Assembly: GCA_023091735.1 (NCBI GenBank)
Contig: JALKBU010000009.1
Coordinates: forward strand, 1-64,000
Origin: Trichomonas tenax
Lineage: Eukaryota; Parabasalia; Trichomonadida; Trichomonadidae
DNA length: 64,000 bases
Reading direction: 5' to 3'
The notes below the pieces were generated by a model. The model worked only from the letters and a program-made list of their open reading frames with translations. It was not told the origin of the DNA and made no database searches. Position numbers and translations under genes: made by a program. Shown piece by piece: positions 42,074 to 52,270 of this stretch (within the stretch, counting starts at the first letter, position 1; each line of letters starts with the position of its first letter).

Positions 42074-43237
42074 ATGGGACAAGATCAAAGTCAGTCGGAC
42101 AACGTCGAAGGTGACTTTTTAGTTGACGGAGAGGCGCCGGAATCGTACGTTCGCATGACATCGGACAGAACTGGCGAAGTTCCTTTCTATCACATGGATT
42201 CACAAAAATGTGCAATCGGAAATTATGGATTTGCCGCTCAGTGGTCGGTCCTCAGCGGCCAAGGAATCGCTCCTCTATCGAGAGGAGGACATTTCACTGT
42301 TTATGCAAAAGATTTGAATCGAATTTACATTGGCTATGGCTCAAATCAACGAGGTGACTTATTCAACGATTGCTGGTACCTCGATGTGAGTACATTGACA
42401 TGGAATCTTTTCCAATTAAGCGATGATATTGTTTCTCCAAGAACTGGCGCGAGAGCTACATTAGCAGGCACTCAGATCATTGTCTACGGCGGCTATAAAG
42501 ATCGCACTTATTTGGAGGACTTGCATACGATTGATATTATGACAGGCAAAGTTACACAAATTCAAACGACAGGAGACTCCCCAGGACCACGTTCTGCAAC
42601 AATGATCGCTTATAACAACAAAAATATCTTCATTTGGGGCGGTTATAATGGAGTTTGGCCAACGACGTTGCATATCTTAAATACAGAAACACTTATTTGG
42701 AGCTCTTTTGATCCAAACATCTCCGGAAGAACAGCAATTCCTTATGCTCGTGTCGGAAATCGCCTTTATGGCTATGGTTGCAGCAAATCAGGTGGTTTCA
42801 TTGTGTTCGACTGCGATTCTAAAGATCTGCGTGTCGTAAAGCCACTCGGGCAGGCCCCAAGAAGAGATGTCATGAATGCTGCAATGTGCGCAGTTGATAA
42901 TTATCTATTTTACTTCGGTGGAAAGTTTGACGATAATTTCTCCAATGTTTATGTTTATGATGTCGAAAGAAACACGTTCTTCATCCTTCCAATCGCTCCA
43001 GATGATGAAACAGTGTCTATGGCTGATGGAGAAGTTAATGATCTTGGCTATTTCATGCTTCCTCGTCGTCATAGCTTCACAATGTTCTACAACGACAGAC
43101 GCAGGCAATTAATGGCATGCTTGGGTCTCCCAGAACAAGATATTGTTTCAATCTCTGTTCTATCAGTTGCTGATGCACTTTCTGTGATTCATCTCCAAAG
43201 TGATTTAGTAAGAATGTTTGAAATCAAAAAATTCTAA
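42074..43237 (+). CDS. Kelch-repeat protein, probably N-myristoylated
   Basis: 387 residues from the ATG at 42074. The longer frame from 42005 is possible, but this start yields MGQDQS, a good N-myristoylation consensus (Gly2, Ser6). At least five Kelch blades are visible, each with a Gly-Gly/Gly-Tyr-Gly pair after a hydrophobic strand and a Tyr...Trp spacing (IIVYGGYKDRTYLEDLHTID, IFIWGGYNGVWPTTLHILN, LFYFGGKFDDNFSNVYVYD). So it is a beta-propeller scaffold that may sit on membranes. Partner unknown. No BTB or other domain is attached. Confidence 0.8.
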   Translation: MGQDQSQSDNVEGDFLVDGEAPESYVRMTSDRTGEVPFYHMDSQKCAIGNYGFAAQWSVLSGQGIAPLSRGGHFTVYAKDLNRIYIGYGSNQRGDLFNDCWYLDVSTLTWNLFQLSDDIVSPRTGARATLAGTQIIVYGGYKDRTYLEDLHTIDIMTGKVTQIQTTGDSPGPRSATMIAYNNKNIFIWGGYNGVWPTTLHILNTETLIWSSFDPNISGRTAIPYARVGNRLYGYGCSKSGGFIVFDCDSKDLRVVKPLGQAPRRDVMNAAMCAVDNYLFYFGGKFDDNFSNVYVYDVERNTFFILPIAPDDETVSMADGEVNDLGYFMLPRRHSFTMFYNDRRRQLMACLGLPEQDIVSISVLSVADALSVIHLQSDLVRMFEIKKF

Positions 43238-43549
43238 TAAAGTCATCTTATTGTTTTTAAATTCAAAACATCAACAACTGTCAGCGATCAAATCAAATTA
43301 TCAAAATATATAAAACCAAAAATATTTTAAAGCCAATGGAAACTTCCAAAAAATATGAATATCTGCTTAATAATTTGATGATTACAGAAAAAAAATGAAA
43401 AAAACATGAAAAAGAATGATTTTTTGATAACATTATATTTGGAAATGTTATTTTATTTGTGTGTTGATTATATACTTTGTTTAAAAATGGATAAAAATTT
43501 TAATGAGGGGTAGTCATGGATTCATCCCCTAAAATAATTTTATATAAAA
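43238..43549. other. Intergenic, nothing recognised
   Basis: 312 bases, AT-rich, between tandem plus-strand genes. No supported feature. Confidence 0.6.
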
Positions 43550-46500
43550 ATGCAAAGAATGATTAAAGATTTAGAACAAATCAGGGCCTTTTTTTCCGAT
43601 AAAACGAGAGAAGGTTCCTTTGTTCTGAATGAGCTGAACGAAATTGATACTGAAGGTGATGAAGAAACGTGTATTTACACATTTTTGATGCAAGCGATAA
43701 GAATTTTGCCATATTCAGGAATAAACTCGCGTGTAATACTCCACAAGATTCTGAAATACAAACTAAATGATATCATTCTCGATACATTAACATCAACACT
43801 TCATAAAATTCCAGATATTGAATGTCAAAGAGCGGCATTGATATATTGTTGCAAAGCATTGTCAAGGCCACAGCTAATCGAACTCTTAAAAGGCTTTTTT
43901 CTTACAAAAATAAAAAAATTCGATTATGAACCATTGCCGTGTGTTGAACATCAGCCAGGGCTTCTTAATCTCGGAAGCTTATGTTACATGAACTCAATTA
44001 TCCAAATTTTTTATTCTCTTCCAAAATTTGTTCAACTTTTTTTCAACGCATCGAATTTATCTCCAAATTATGCTTTTTTTTCGAAAATTTTATATACAAT
44101 GAACTGCACAGTATATCCGGCAGTCAATCCCAGTGAGTTTGTTAACAAATTCGTGTGGAGAGGAGGGAAAACAGTCAACATACATCAACAACAAGACTCA
44201 TTCGAATTTTTCCAGTTTTTCTTGCAAAATAGCAACGCGTTCGAAGCAGCAGCTCAATTCTGTGGCACCCTTTGTAGCACAATATCTAACGAAAGCTGCA
44301 ATCTCAATAACAAAATATTCCAGAACTTTTATGGACTCAGTATTCCAATAAAAGGAAGAAAATCACTCGATGAAGTAATTCAAACATTTTCAATGCCGGA
44401 AAAGCTTTCTGGCGATGATATGTATTTTCACAATAATGCATTTATTGAAGCCAACAAGTTAACATATATTACAGAGTCTCCGCCAGTCCTCGTTTTCCAT
44501 TTGGAGAGATTTTATTATGATACAAAAAAGAAAAGTGAAATGAAAATTAATGATCGATTCAGCTTTCCAAATGAGATTGATATTGCGCCATGTTCACAGA
44601 ATGTAGAACAGACTAAGTACAAACTGCATGGTGTTGTAATTCACAATGGAACTGCTATTGGAGGACATTATGCTGCAATTATTAAATCTAATGACAAATG
44701 GATAAAATTCAGTGACACAAGTGTTCTTAAAATCTCACAGAAAGATTTTGATTCGTATACTATTGGTAGCAAATCATTCAAAACGAACGCTTATCTTTTA
44801 TTTTATACAAGAAATGACTATGAAATGTTTGATCCTTTCATTAATGTTCCGCAGGATATTTTAGAGTTTATCGAAACGGATAATGTATATTATCAAAAAA
44901 TGATGTTTTCTATGTCAGAGCCTTTCATTGCTGTGTGTTTGAAATATCTAGAAACAAAAGATTTTTATCCTTTTTTGTTTAAGATTCTTTCTCATGCAAA
45001 GACTCTTCACAATATGTCGAAATATGTTCTCGATAAAATTATAAATGATCCTCCGCCGACAATCATTCAACAGATCAACAAAAACATTCAATCAGTTGTT
45101 GGTGTATTCAGTTCTGGTTCGCTTGAAGTGAAATTATTATTTTCAAATATCATCTCCAAGAGCATCTATCGTTGTGAAACAAAAGATGCTCTTCAATTCT
45201 TCAACGCCGTTTTCGTGGAAATGAAAAGTATTTTAGGAGCATTCAGAAATGTTCCTTATGTTTTCATTATCATGAGCGTCTTCATTACTTCATCTGAATC
45301 CAACAAAGAAATTGCTGCAAAGGAAGGATGGATGTTATTATTAATGAAATTCCTTGAAATCATATATGGACCAAAGCAGACAGATACATACATCAAATAT
45401 GTTGAAGTTTATGATGTCTTCGAGTGCATTAAATTACTCATCAAGAATATCGATGAAAAAGAAATTAATCTTCTCACGGAACTTTCGCATAAGATAAAGA
45501 AGAACAAGAAGAATGTTGCGCATTATGAAAAATTGATGGTTCTCGTTAACTCAATGAAATCTCAAAATTCCAAACCAGAAGAATCAAATAATGGAAAATC
45601 ATCAACAGAAAATAATGAACAAAATGAAAAACCAACTAAAGACAATAAAGAACAAAATGAAAAACCAAAGAAAGATAATAAAGAACAAAATGAAAAACCA
45701 AAGAAAGATAATAAAGAACAAAATGAAAAATCAAAGAAAGAAGAGAAACAAAAGGAAGAAATTGTTGTTCCGAAACTTGATTTTGTTAGTATCCTTCTTA
45801 CTGAATCAAATGTGAACAAAATTAAAGAGGCATTGGTAAATGAGAATATGAATCCAGCAGAATATATATCAATGTTGATTGTACATCAATCTCAATATGA
45901 ACAAATATCAAAACTCGCGCATATTCTATTTCTTCATTATTTGCTATCAGGATATGAAGAATATCACAGTTTAGCATCAAAATTATGCAGATTACTTCCA
46001 AAACACAACTTAGCTGTTTCATTTATCAAGAAACTCGGTGGTGAAGAAGTTATTAAGAAATATCATGAAATGTTCTTCACCGAGTTTTCTTTATCTCTCT
46101 CAGACTTTGATCTCACGCAACCAAACAATGAAATATCAACTTTCATTGTATCAATCAAAACACACCAACTTGAGTTCAAGACAACATTGAATATATTGAA
46201 CAATTTCACTGTGTTCAAGAATGAAGAAATCAAGAAAGAAATTCATCAAATTTTAACATTCAACGAAGAAAATTACATTAAATCAGTTGAAGAAATGCTT
46301 GAAATATCACGTAATGGATTCTTTGAATATATATTCCAAAAGTTTGAGTATATTTGGCAAATAAAGCAACTGAAACAAATTCTAGAAAAGATGCAACTCA
46401 ATGAAAATGAAATGCTTATTGGTCAGAACTGGATCATTGATATCTTTAATAGATATGATGACTTTAACGAAGATGAGCAAGCACACTTAATATCAGCAGT

Positions 46501-47146
46501 GAAGCGTATATTAAAGCATTTCACTATCAAATCAGAAAACAAGAATATCAACATAAGAAGTTTCAAGCATATAATGTTAGAACTTGATGAATCTGAGCAA
46601 TTGTACTTCATTCCTTTCTTCGCGTGCTTCGATAATTTCGTTGAAGCAATGCAAAAGATATCGGAATATTCTGCAAACTCATTATGTTTTTATCACAAAC
46701 TCATCAACAAAGTCTCAGATGAAGAAGCACTTAAAGCATTCATAGAACACACGAAGACAGCAGAAGACATTGATGACTATGTCGATGACAACTCTATATT
46801 TGGAACGGCATTGCTTCTCAAGGATAATTACACAAACGCTTTCATTCAGTACACGATACAATCATTTTGCAAGATAGTGTTCGATTATCCGAAGGAAGAA
46901 GAATTTTATTCTTTTTGCTTCTCCAAAATGACTCTAGAACAGATTGATGAGATGATTTCTAAATGCATGTCATCTAAAAAGCCAAAGGACCATGGCTTCA
47001 AGAAATACTTTTCACGTATTGCATTCTTGTGCCGCTGTTTACCAGAATCAAAACAGAAGATTAGAAATGGGATCTATTTCACTAAAGATGATTGCGATGA
47101 TCTCCCGAAGAAGCTCAAATCACAGCTGAGGTATATTTTCGAGTGA
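43550..47146 (+). CDS. Ubiquitin-specific protease (USP/UCH family, C19)
   Basis: 1198 residues. The catalytic domain is at about 135-407: Cys box GLLNLGSLCYMNSI (Cys145), QQQDSFEFFQFF, and His box LHGVVIHNGTAIGGHYAAII (His373) with KFSDTSV (Asp389) completing the triad. An N-terminal 130-residue helical region precedes it. The long C-terminal two thirds is helical, HEAT-like, as in large USP9X/USP34-type enzymes. It is interrupted at about 685-735 by a lysine/glutamate repeat of 11-residue units. It removes ubiquitin from proteins; targets unknown. All three active-site residues are intact, so activity is expected. Confidence 0.93.
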   Translation: MQRMIKDLEQIRAFFSDKTREGSFVLNELNEIDTEGDEETCIYTFLMQAIRILPYSGINSRVILHKILKYKLNDIILDTLTSTLHKIPDIECQRAALIYCCKALSRPQLIELLKGFFLTKIKKFDYEPLPCVEHQPGLLNLGSLCYMNSIIQIFYSLPKFVQLFFNASNLSPNYAFFSKILYTMNCTVYPAVNPSEFVNKFVWRGGKTVNIHQQQDSFEFFQFFLQNSNAFEAAAQFCGTLCSTISNESCNLNNKIFQNFYGLSIPIKGRKSLDEVIQTFSMPEKLSGDDMYFHNNAFIEANKLTYITESPPVLVFHLERFYYDTKKKSEMKINDRFSFPNEIDIAPCSQNVEQTKYKLHGVVIHNGTAIGGHYAAIIKSNDKWIKFSDTSVLKISQKDFDSYTIGSKSFKTNAYLLFYTRNDYEMFDPFINVPQDILEFIETDNVYYQKMMFSMSEPFIAVCLKYLETKDFYPFLFKILSHAKTLHNMSKYVLDKIINDPPPTIIQQINKNIQSVVGVFSSGSLEVKLLFSNIISKSIYRCETKDALQFFNAVFVEMKSILGAFRNVPYVFIIMSVFITSSESNKEIAAKEGWMLLLMKFLEIIYGPKQTDTYIKYVEVYDVFECIKLLIKNIDEKEINLLTELSHKIKKNKKNVAHYEKLMVLVNSMKSQNSKPEESNNGKSSTENNEQNEKPTKDNKEQNEKPKKDNKEQNEKPKKDNKEQNEKSKKEEKQKEEIVVPKLDFVSILLTESNVNKIKEALVNENMNPAEYISMLIVHQSQYEQISKLAHILFLHYLLSGYEEYHSLASKLCRLLPKHNLAVSFIKKLGGEEVIKKYHEMFFTEFSLSLSDFDLTQPNNEISTFIVSIKTHQLEFKTTLNILNNFTVFKNEEIKKEIHQILTFNEENYIKSVEEMLEISRNGFFEYIFQKFEYIWQIKQLKQILEKMQLNENEMLIGQNWIIDIFNRYDDFNEDEQAHLISAVKRILKHFTIKSENKNINIRSFKHIMLELDESEQLYFIPFFACFDNFVEAMQKISEYSANSLCFYHKLINKVSDEEALKAFIEHTKTAEDIDDYVDDNSIFGTALLLKDNYTNAFIQYTIQSFCKIVFDYPKEEEFYSFCFSKMTLEQIDEMISKCMSSKKPKDHGFKKYFSRIAFLCRCLPESKQKIRNGIYFTKDDCDDLPKKLKSQLRYIFE
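45611..45739 (+). repeat. 33-bp tandem repeat inside the USP gene
   Basis: About four copies encoding the unit DNKEQNEKPKK, with the first and last copies diverged. In frame and highly charged, so a disordered linker that may vary in length between strains. Confidence 0.85.
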
Positions 47147-48034
47147 TGTTTTGCTTTTGTTATATTATAATATAAAATGTTTGTTTAGTTTTATCATGAA
47201 ATATTAAATTATTTTTTATCAAACTATATTTAATATAATTCTCGTGATAATTAATTTTCAATTAAAAATTTATGCGTAAATATAGAATTTCATAAGATAA
47301 ATATGAAATATTATTTCAAAATAAATTAATGCGTATTTAGATACATTTGTCGATATGAATATATTTTGGTTTATCTAAATATGATATTATGGCAAGTATA
47401 GGCATACAATAACAATATATGAATGCGAGTCAGATAAAATATATAAAACTGAGACTTGAACTTATAATTCCATGCTGCTCATTGTGAATTTTTTTATGTG
47501 ACAATGTTAAAAACTTTCAGTTTTTATGATATATGGAAGACAAAATTTGATGAATCGCGTAACACAAACAATGAAGCAAGGATAGCTTGGTGACAAAGAG
47601 GAATGCCTATCCGCAAAGCAGGAGTCCAAAATACAAAAAAATTAATTATAAACCTAATTCAACAACACGAGTCCAGCGACCAAAAATTTTGTCATATCTT
47701 GGTCTATTTGATTGTAAACTTCGATTTTTATAAGATGGTCAAAAAAATTTAAAATCCCGCGAAGAAAATTGTAAACTTATCAATTCATTGTAAACGTCAT
47801 AAAAATTGCTGCGCAAAGTTTATAAAATCATACTTCAAAGCACTCATAAATTAAAAATATAACAAAAGAAATCGATTTCGGCTGATGTTACTTTTTCGAA
47901 AATTGTTTGGTTTTTTGATTTTCCAAAAAATCCTGATTTTTAAGAGTTTTATGGTGAACAAATTTAAATTATGAAATAAAAAAATTTAAGGGCGATAGTA
48001 AAAACGGTTTGGCAGTGGTCCAACATTTTGAACA
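47147..48034. other. Intergenic upstream of PABP with GTAAAC motifs
   Basis: 888 bases. TTGTAAAC-type sites occur near 47713, 47770 and 47787 (the last reads TTGTAAACGTCA, the reverse complement of TGACGTTTACAA). No other feature recognised. Confidence 0.4.
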
Positions 48035-49468
48035 ATGGAGAACAACTGGTCCCAGGTTTTTATTGGCGATCTTCCAGCTAACATTGAGGAATCCTTCATC
48101 AGAGATCTCTTCAGAGAGATTGGCACAATCCCACAGAGCAACTTAACACTTAAGAAAGCAAAGAATTTCGAAAAGAGCTTCGCTTTCTGCACATTCGAAA
48201 ATCGTGAGCAGGCACAGCGCGCCATGCACGATGTTAACTACACAAAGCTTGATGGCTGCCCAATCCGTATCTGCTGGTCAGATCCAAACACAAAGAGAAT
48301 CATCAAGTCCGGTGTTGGCTCCCTCTTCATTTCCGGTCTCGATGAGAGCATTGAAGTTTCTCAACTTCACGATGCCTTCTCCAACTTCGGTGAAATCATC
48401 TCCTGCAAGATCCCAACAACAAAGCAAGCTGACGGCACATACAAGTCCCGTGGCTACGGCTACATCCAGTTCTACAAGGATGATGATGCCAAGAAGGCTA
48501 AGAACGATCTCGCAGAAGCTTCCATCAACGGCAAGCCAATCAAGATCGAGGACTACAAGAAACCACAGAGAAAGAACCCAGAAGAGACATACACAAACGT
48601 CTACATCAAGCCACTCCCGGCTGCCAAATTCAAGAGCGATGAAGACCTCATTAACTTGATGCAGGAGTTCGGTGAGTTCTTCCAATCATCAGGCAAGGTT
48701 GGAAACCCACATATCATGACAGACGAGAACGGTAAGTCCAAAGAATTCGGTTTCTGCAACTTCAAGGTACACGAGTCTGCTGTTGAAGCCGTCAGAGCCC
48801 TTAACAACAAGCAGTTCGGCAAGTCTGAGACAGAGAAGTACACATGCGTCCGTGCTATGACAAAGAAGGAACGTGCTGCTTTCATCCAGAAGCAGAACAT
48901 GGAATTCAGAAAGCACCTTAACGAGCAAACAGCTGGCCGTAACGTCTTCGTTAAGCAATTCGACCCATCCGTCTCAGACGACGAGTTCAAGGAGTACTTC
49001 TCCCAATTCGGTGAGATCGAGTCCTGCTGCATCTGCCGTGATCCCCATGAGCCACACGAGTCCAGGGGCTTCGGTTTCGTTCTCTACGAGACAAAGGAAG
49101 ATGCTGAGACGGCTATCACTGAAAGTTGCGTAGTCCCACTCAAGGACAAATCACCATATGTTGGCTTATTCGAGTCCAAGGAAGTTCGTGAGCGCAAGAA
49201 AGCTCAACAACAAGCACAGAAGGCTAAGGCTGCTAAGAACCAGACGATCCTCAACATGATTCCAGCAGCTCCAATGGCAATGAATACTCAAATGATGGTA
49301 ATCCCACAGCAGCCAGATACATACAAAGACAGACTGAAGCAGGCTCTTCTTGATTCCCAGATCACAGGCGCCAAGCTGAAGGCAGCCCTCATAAGCATCT
49401 CTGAGGAGCAGGCTAAGGTCTACTGTGATGACAATGAGAAGTTCCAGACCTACCTCTCTAAGCTCTAA
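48035..49468 (+). CDS. PABP: Cytoplasmic poly(A)-binding protein
   Basis: 477 residues with four RRMs, each with a clear RNP1 octamer: KSFAFCTF, RGYGYIQF, KEFGFCNF and RGFGFVLY. RRM1-2 are closely spaced, as usual, with RRM3 and RRM4 after short linkers. The C-terminus (about 415-477) is an MLLE/PABC domain (YKDRLKQALLDSQITGAKLK...). The proline/methionine-rich linker is only about 35 residues, so the protein is much shorter than animal PABPC1 (about 630). It coats mRNA poly(A) tails and supports translation. Codon use is G/C-enriched at third positions, as for highly expressed genes. Confidence 0.96.
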   Translation: MENNWSQVFIGDLPANIEESFIRDLFREIGTIPQSNLTLKKAKNFEKSFAFCTFENREQAQRAMHDVNYTKLDGCPIRICWSDPNTKRIIKSGVGSLFISGLDESIEVSQLHDAFSNFGEIISCKIPTTKQADGTYKSRGYGYIQFYKDDDAKKAKNDLAEASINGKPIKIEDYKKPQRKNPEETYTNVYIKPLPAAKFKSDEDLINLMQEFGEFFQSSGKVGNPHIMTDENGKSKEFGFCNFKVHESAVEAVRALNNKQFGKSETEKYTCVRAMTKKERAAFIQKQNMEFRKHLNEQTAGRNVFVKQFDPSVSDDEFKEYFSQFGEIESCCICRDPHEPHESRGFGFVLYETKEDAETAITESCVVPLKDKSPYVGLFESKEVRERKKAQQQAQKAKAAKNQTILNMIPAAPMAMNTQMMVIPQQPDTYKDRLKQALLDSQITGAKLKAALISISEEQAKVYCDDNEKFQTYLSKL

Positions 49469-50177
49469 GTTCTTTCTATTTTTTATTTATTTATAGTATA
49501 TCTTTTCAAAAAAATAAAAAATAAATAAAAATTAATTTTTAATACAGCTCGTTTATTAAATGCTTCATCTTTCTTTTTCAATCTGATAAATCCTAGTTAA
49601 TAATCAATGCTGATCAAATTTAATTATTCTTTCCCATGTCTTTGTTATTAATCAGAGTGATTTAAAACATGCAAAGAAAAGGAACTCTTAAGGTACGATG
49701 CTTTATTGATTCTCGATATTTATGATGCTCTGAAACATTAACAATAAATTCTAAAACCATAAGTGAACAGATTTTTTAATTGCCTTATATTCTAATATGT
49801 TTCATATGTGATAACAAAATTCAAAATATAGCCAATCATATGATTTAAACTAATACAAATCTATAAAAACTTAATGTAAAGATAATTCTAATCAGCAAAA
49901 GGCCTAACACGGAAAAATAATTTGAGAATTCAAATTATAAAGGAATTGAAATAAATTTTTATTTTGCTTAGATCAAAAACTATATTGACTACATAAACAT
50001 AAAAGGAAAATGTCTATATTCAAAGTGATATTTTATGATTTCAAATTGTAATGGAATTGATATGAATTTTTCGGCAATTTAGACTCAAAACTATATAGGT
50101 AGTTTATAAATGAAAGGAAAAGGAAAAATACTCTAATTGATATTTGAGGGAAAAATAATCGTCTATGGCCTTTTCGA
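49469..50177. other. Intergenic, nothing recognised
   Basis: 709 AT-rich bases. Only the TATGGCCTTTTC box directly before RPS23 stands out. Confidence 0.55.
50164..50177 (+). promoter_or_regulatory. Start-proximal box of RPS23
   Basis: TATGGCCTTTTCGA directly precedes the ATG and resembles TATGGCTCTTC before eL38. No TCAYTW Inr is visible for either ribosomal gene. Confidence 0.35.
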
Positions 50178-50612
50178 ATGGGTAAATCCAAGGCCTGCGG
50201 TCGTCTCGCCGCTCGTAAGCTCCGCCTTGCACACAAGGCTAACCTCTGGGCTTCCACAAGCTATCGCCGTGCTCACAACACATCCATCTACAGGACACCA
50301 CTCGAGGGTGCCGCCATGGCATCAGGCATCGTCGTCGGCAAGGTCGCCGTCGAAGCTAAGCAGCCAAACTCTGCTATTCGTAAGGCTGTCCGTGTCCAGC
50401 TTAAGAAGAACTCTAAGGTCATCACAGCCTTCGTTCCACGCGATGGTTCCCTCCGTCTCATCGATGATAACGACCGCGTTCTTATCGCTGGTATGGGCCG
50501 CTCTGGCCGTTCCGTCGGTGACCTTCCAGGATGCCGCTTCAAAGTCATCAAGGTTGCCGGTTTCTCACTCCTTGCCCTCTGGCTCGGAAAGAAGGAAAAG
50601 CCGCGCAGCTAA
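50178..50612 (+). CDS. RPS23: Ribosomal protein uS12 (RPS23)
   Basis: 144 residues, full length. The family core is unmistakable: [73 protein letters not shown], ending GKKEKPRS. It includes the conserved PNSA decoding-centre loop and the proline that is hydroxylated in other eukaryotes. Small-subunit decoding protein. Strongly biased codon use. Confidence 0.98.
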   Translation: MGKSKACGRLAARKLRLAHKANLWASTSYRRAHNTSIYRTPLEGAAMASGIVVGKVAVEAKQPNSAIRKAVRVQLKKNSKVITAFVPRDGSLRLIDDNDRVLIAGMGRSGRSVGDLPGCRFKVIKVAGFSLLALWLGKKEKPRS

Positions 50613-51370
50613 AGCATAAAATACTTTACAATGCTTTATACATTTTTTCATATTTATTTTTCGATCGAAAATCATTTTATGAATATTTGTATGACTACTA
50701 TAATATTGATTTGTTCTATCTTTTTGAGTTAAAAATATTCATGGTTGAATAAAAAATATATATTTTTCATTCTGAAACATACATTTTAAACGTCATTGAC
50801 AACTTCGCAAAGTACAGAAATATATATAGCATACTGTCAATGTTCTTATATTTTGATATAATATTCAAAAATATGATATTCTATCACATTTTTAGGTATT
50901 TGTACTAAAATTATCTATACCATAGAAGAACTGAATATGTTGCAATTATAAAAGTCACGTATCTGATGATTTATCTCTGAGTTTTGAAAGAAAATTGAAA
51001 TGTTACAGGCCAGATGTAGACAGCACAACGGAAAATGCTATCCTTTATAAATCTGTCATTGTGATTCTCTCCAGTTTGACTTTGTTAAAGAATAAAGCCA
51101 GAAATAACAAAATGATGGAAAGAAAAAATATGACGATAGAAATCATGCTCAACCACTTTTAAAAATATTTTTCAATTTGGACAAGAAAAATGGACTTTCT
51201 ATGATGCAAAGATTCATATTCTTCGTTGAGATATTTCTTGATATGATTATATTTGACCTGTAACATTATTCATATGACATTAAAAGTTTACATGACAAAA
51301 GTAAATATTGCTATTTACATGACATATTTTATTATTTATAAGTCAAAAATGGATGCACTTTTCATTTCTG
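50613..51370. promoter_or_regulatory. FAM32A upstream region with three TGWCNNGTAA elements
   Basis: TGACCTGTAA (51254-51263), TTTACATGACA (51287-51297) and TTTACATGACA (51314-51324; the last two in reverse orientation) lie 50-120 bases upstream of the start. The rest of the 750-base spacer is AT-rich with nothing recognised. Confidence 0.55.
51362..51367 (+). promoter_or_regulatory. Initiator (Inr) of FAM32A
   Basis: TCATTT, only 3 bases before the ATG at 51371. This favours that ATG over the in-frame one at 51353 and predicts a 5' UTR of about 7 bases. Confidence 0.65.
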
Positions 51371-51694
51371 ATGATTGATCCTGATTCTTGTATTCCAGGC
51401 AAACTTGATTTCTCAAAAAGGTTTAAAAAGAAAACAGTAAAGAAGCCTCTATCTGGGCCAGCCAAAAAGGATCCCCCTCCTAAAACAGCAACCAAAGAGA
51501 AATCTTTCACTGAAGCAACTGAAGAAGCAATTATGCAAATGACACCAGCTGAAATAAAATTCCAGAAATTCCACGCAAATTACATCAAAACAGCTCTTGA
51601 TCAGACCAAGGGTCTTTCTCATCGCCAGACGATTGAGAAGGCTAACCAGGTCTTCGAAAATACTGCAATGCACTACGACTTAGAAGGTAATTGA
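51371..51694 (+). CDS. FAM32A: FAM32A-like spliceosome-associated protein
   Basis: 107 residues, close to the 112 of human FAM32A. The N-terminus has PGKLDFSKRFKKKTVKK, equivalent to 'GPLKLKG....KKKKK'. The middle is Lys/Glu-rich. The C-terminus has MTPAEIKFQKFH, then SHRQTIEKANQVFENTAMHYDLE, matching 'RTPAQ.aFek...' and 'tHKqrVe.fN..Ld.LtEHYDipK'. FAM32A contacts the exon junction in the catalytic spliceosome (C*) and aids 3' splice-site docking. Its presence in an intron-poor genome is consistent with a retained minor set of introns. Confidence 0.72.
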   Translation: MIDPDSCIPGKLDFSKRFKKKTVKKPLSGPAKKDPPPKTATKEKSFTEATEEAIMQMTPAEIKFQKFHANYIKTALDQTKGLSHRQTIEKANQVFENTAMHYDLEGN

Positions 51695-52270
51695 AAACGT
51701 ATTGATTTTTTCAAAATTCCGTATTACATTTTCAGAACCATTCTATATTCGCTTTACATTTCAAACCTCGGTGTGTTATTTTCTATTATATTTCTGAATT
51801 AACAATACTTACTTATTATTTCAACAAATAAAGATCAATTTCATTTTGTTTTTAACTAAAGTATACTATGTCCTACACACGCTTTAACATATTTTCAATG
51901 ATATTAAGAAATATTCATATTAATAAAAAATTATTGAATTGAATATTTATGAAATAGATTTATTGTATGAAGCTATAGGGATTTGCCCTAACATGGATAA
52001 ATGATTAAGGGCTGAAAAGATGAAAATGCAAAAATGACAATTTACATGACAGATTTTAGAAATATTTGTCATTTTCGGACAAGTGAATTAAAAATCTAAA
52101 TTTGGCGTGTAAAGTATATAAATATGTCGTGTAAATTTGATATTTTGAGAGCTATATGACAAGTAAATGATCTAAATTGACATTTAAACTTCACAAATCT
52201 ATTACTAAACGGCTAGTTCAGAAATATTGAGAGGCAGGAAAACGAACCCTTGTGACCACATAAGTAAATC
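51695..52270. promoter_or_regulatory. CCT1 upstream region with repeated TGWCNNGTAA elements
   Basis: TTTACATGACA (52041-52051), TGTCGTGTAAA (52125-52135) and TGACAAGTAAA (52157-52167), plus weaker TGTCATTTT and TGACATTTAAA sites, lie 100-230 bases upstream of the CCT1 start. No protein or RNA gene seen in the 576 bases. Confidence 0.6.
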
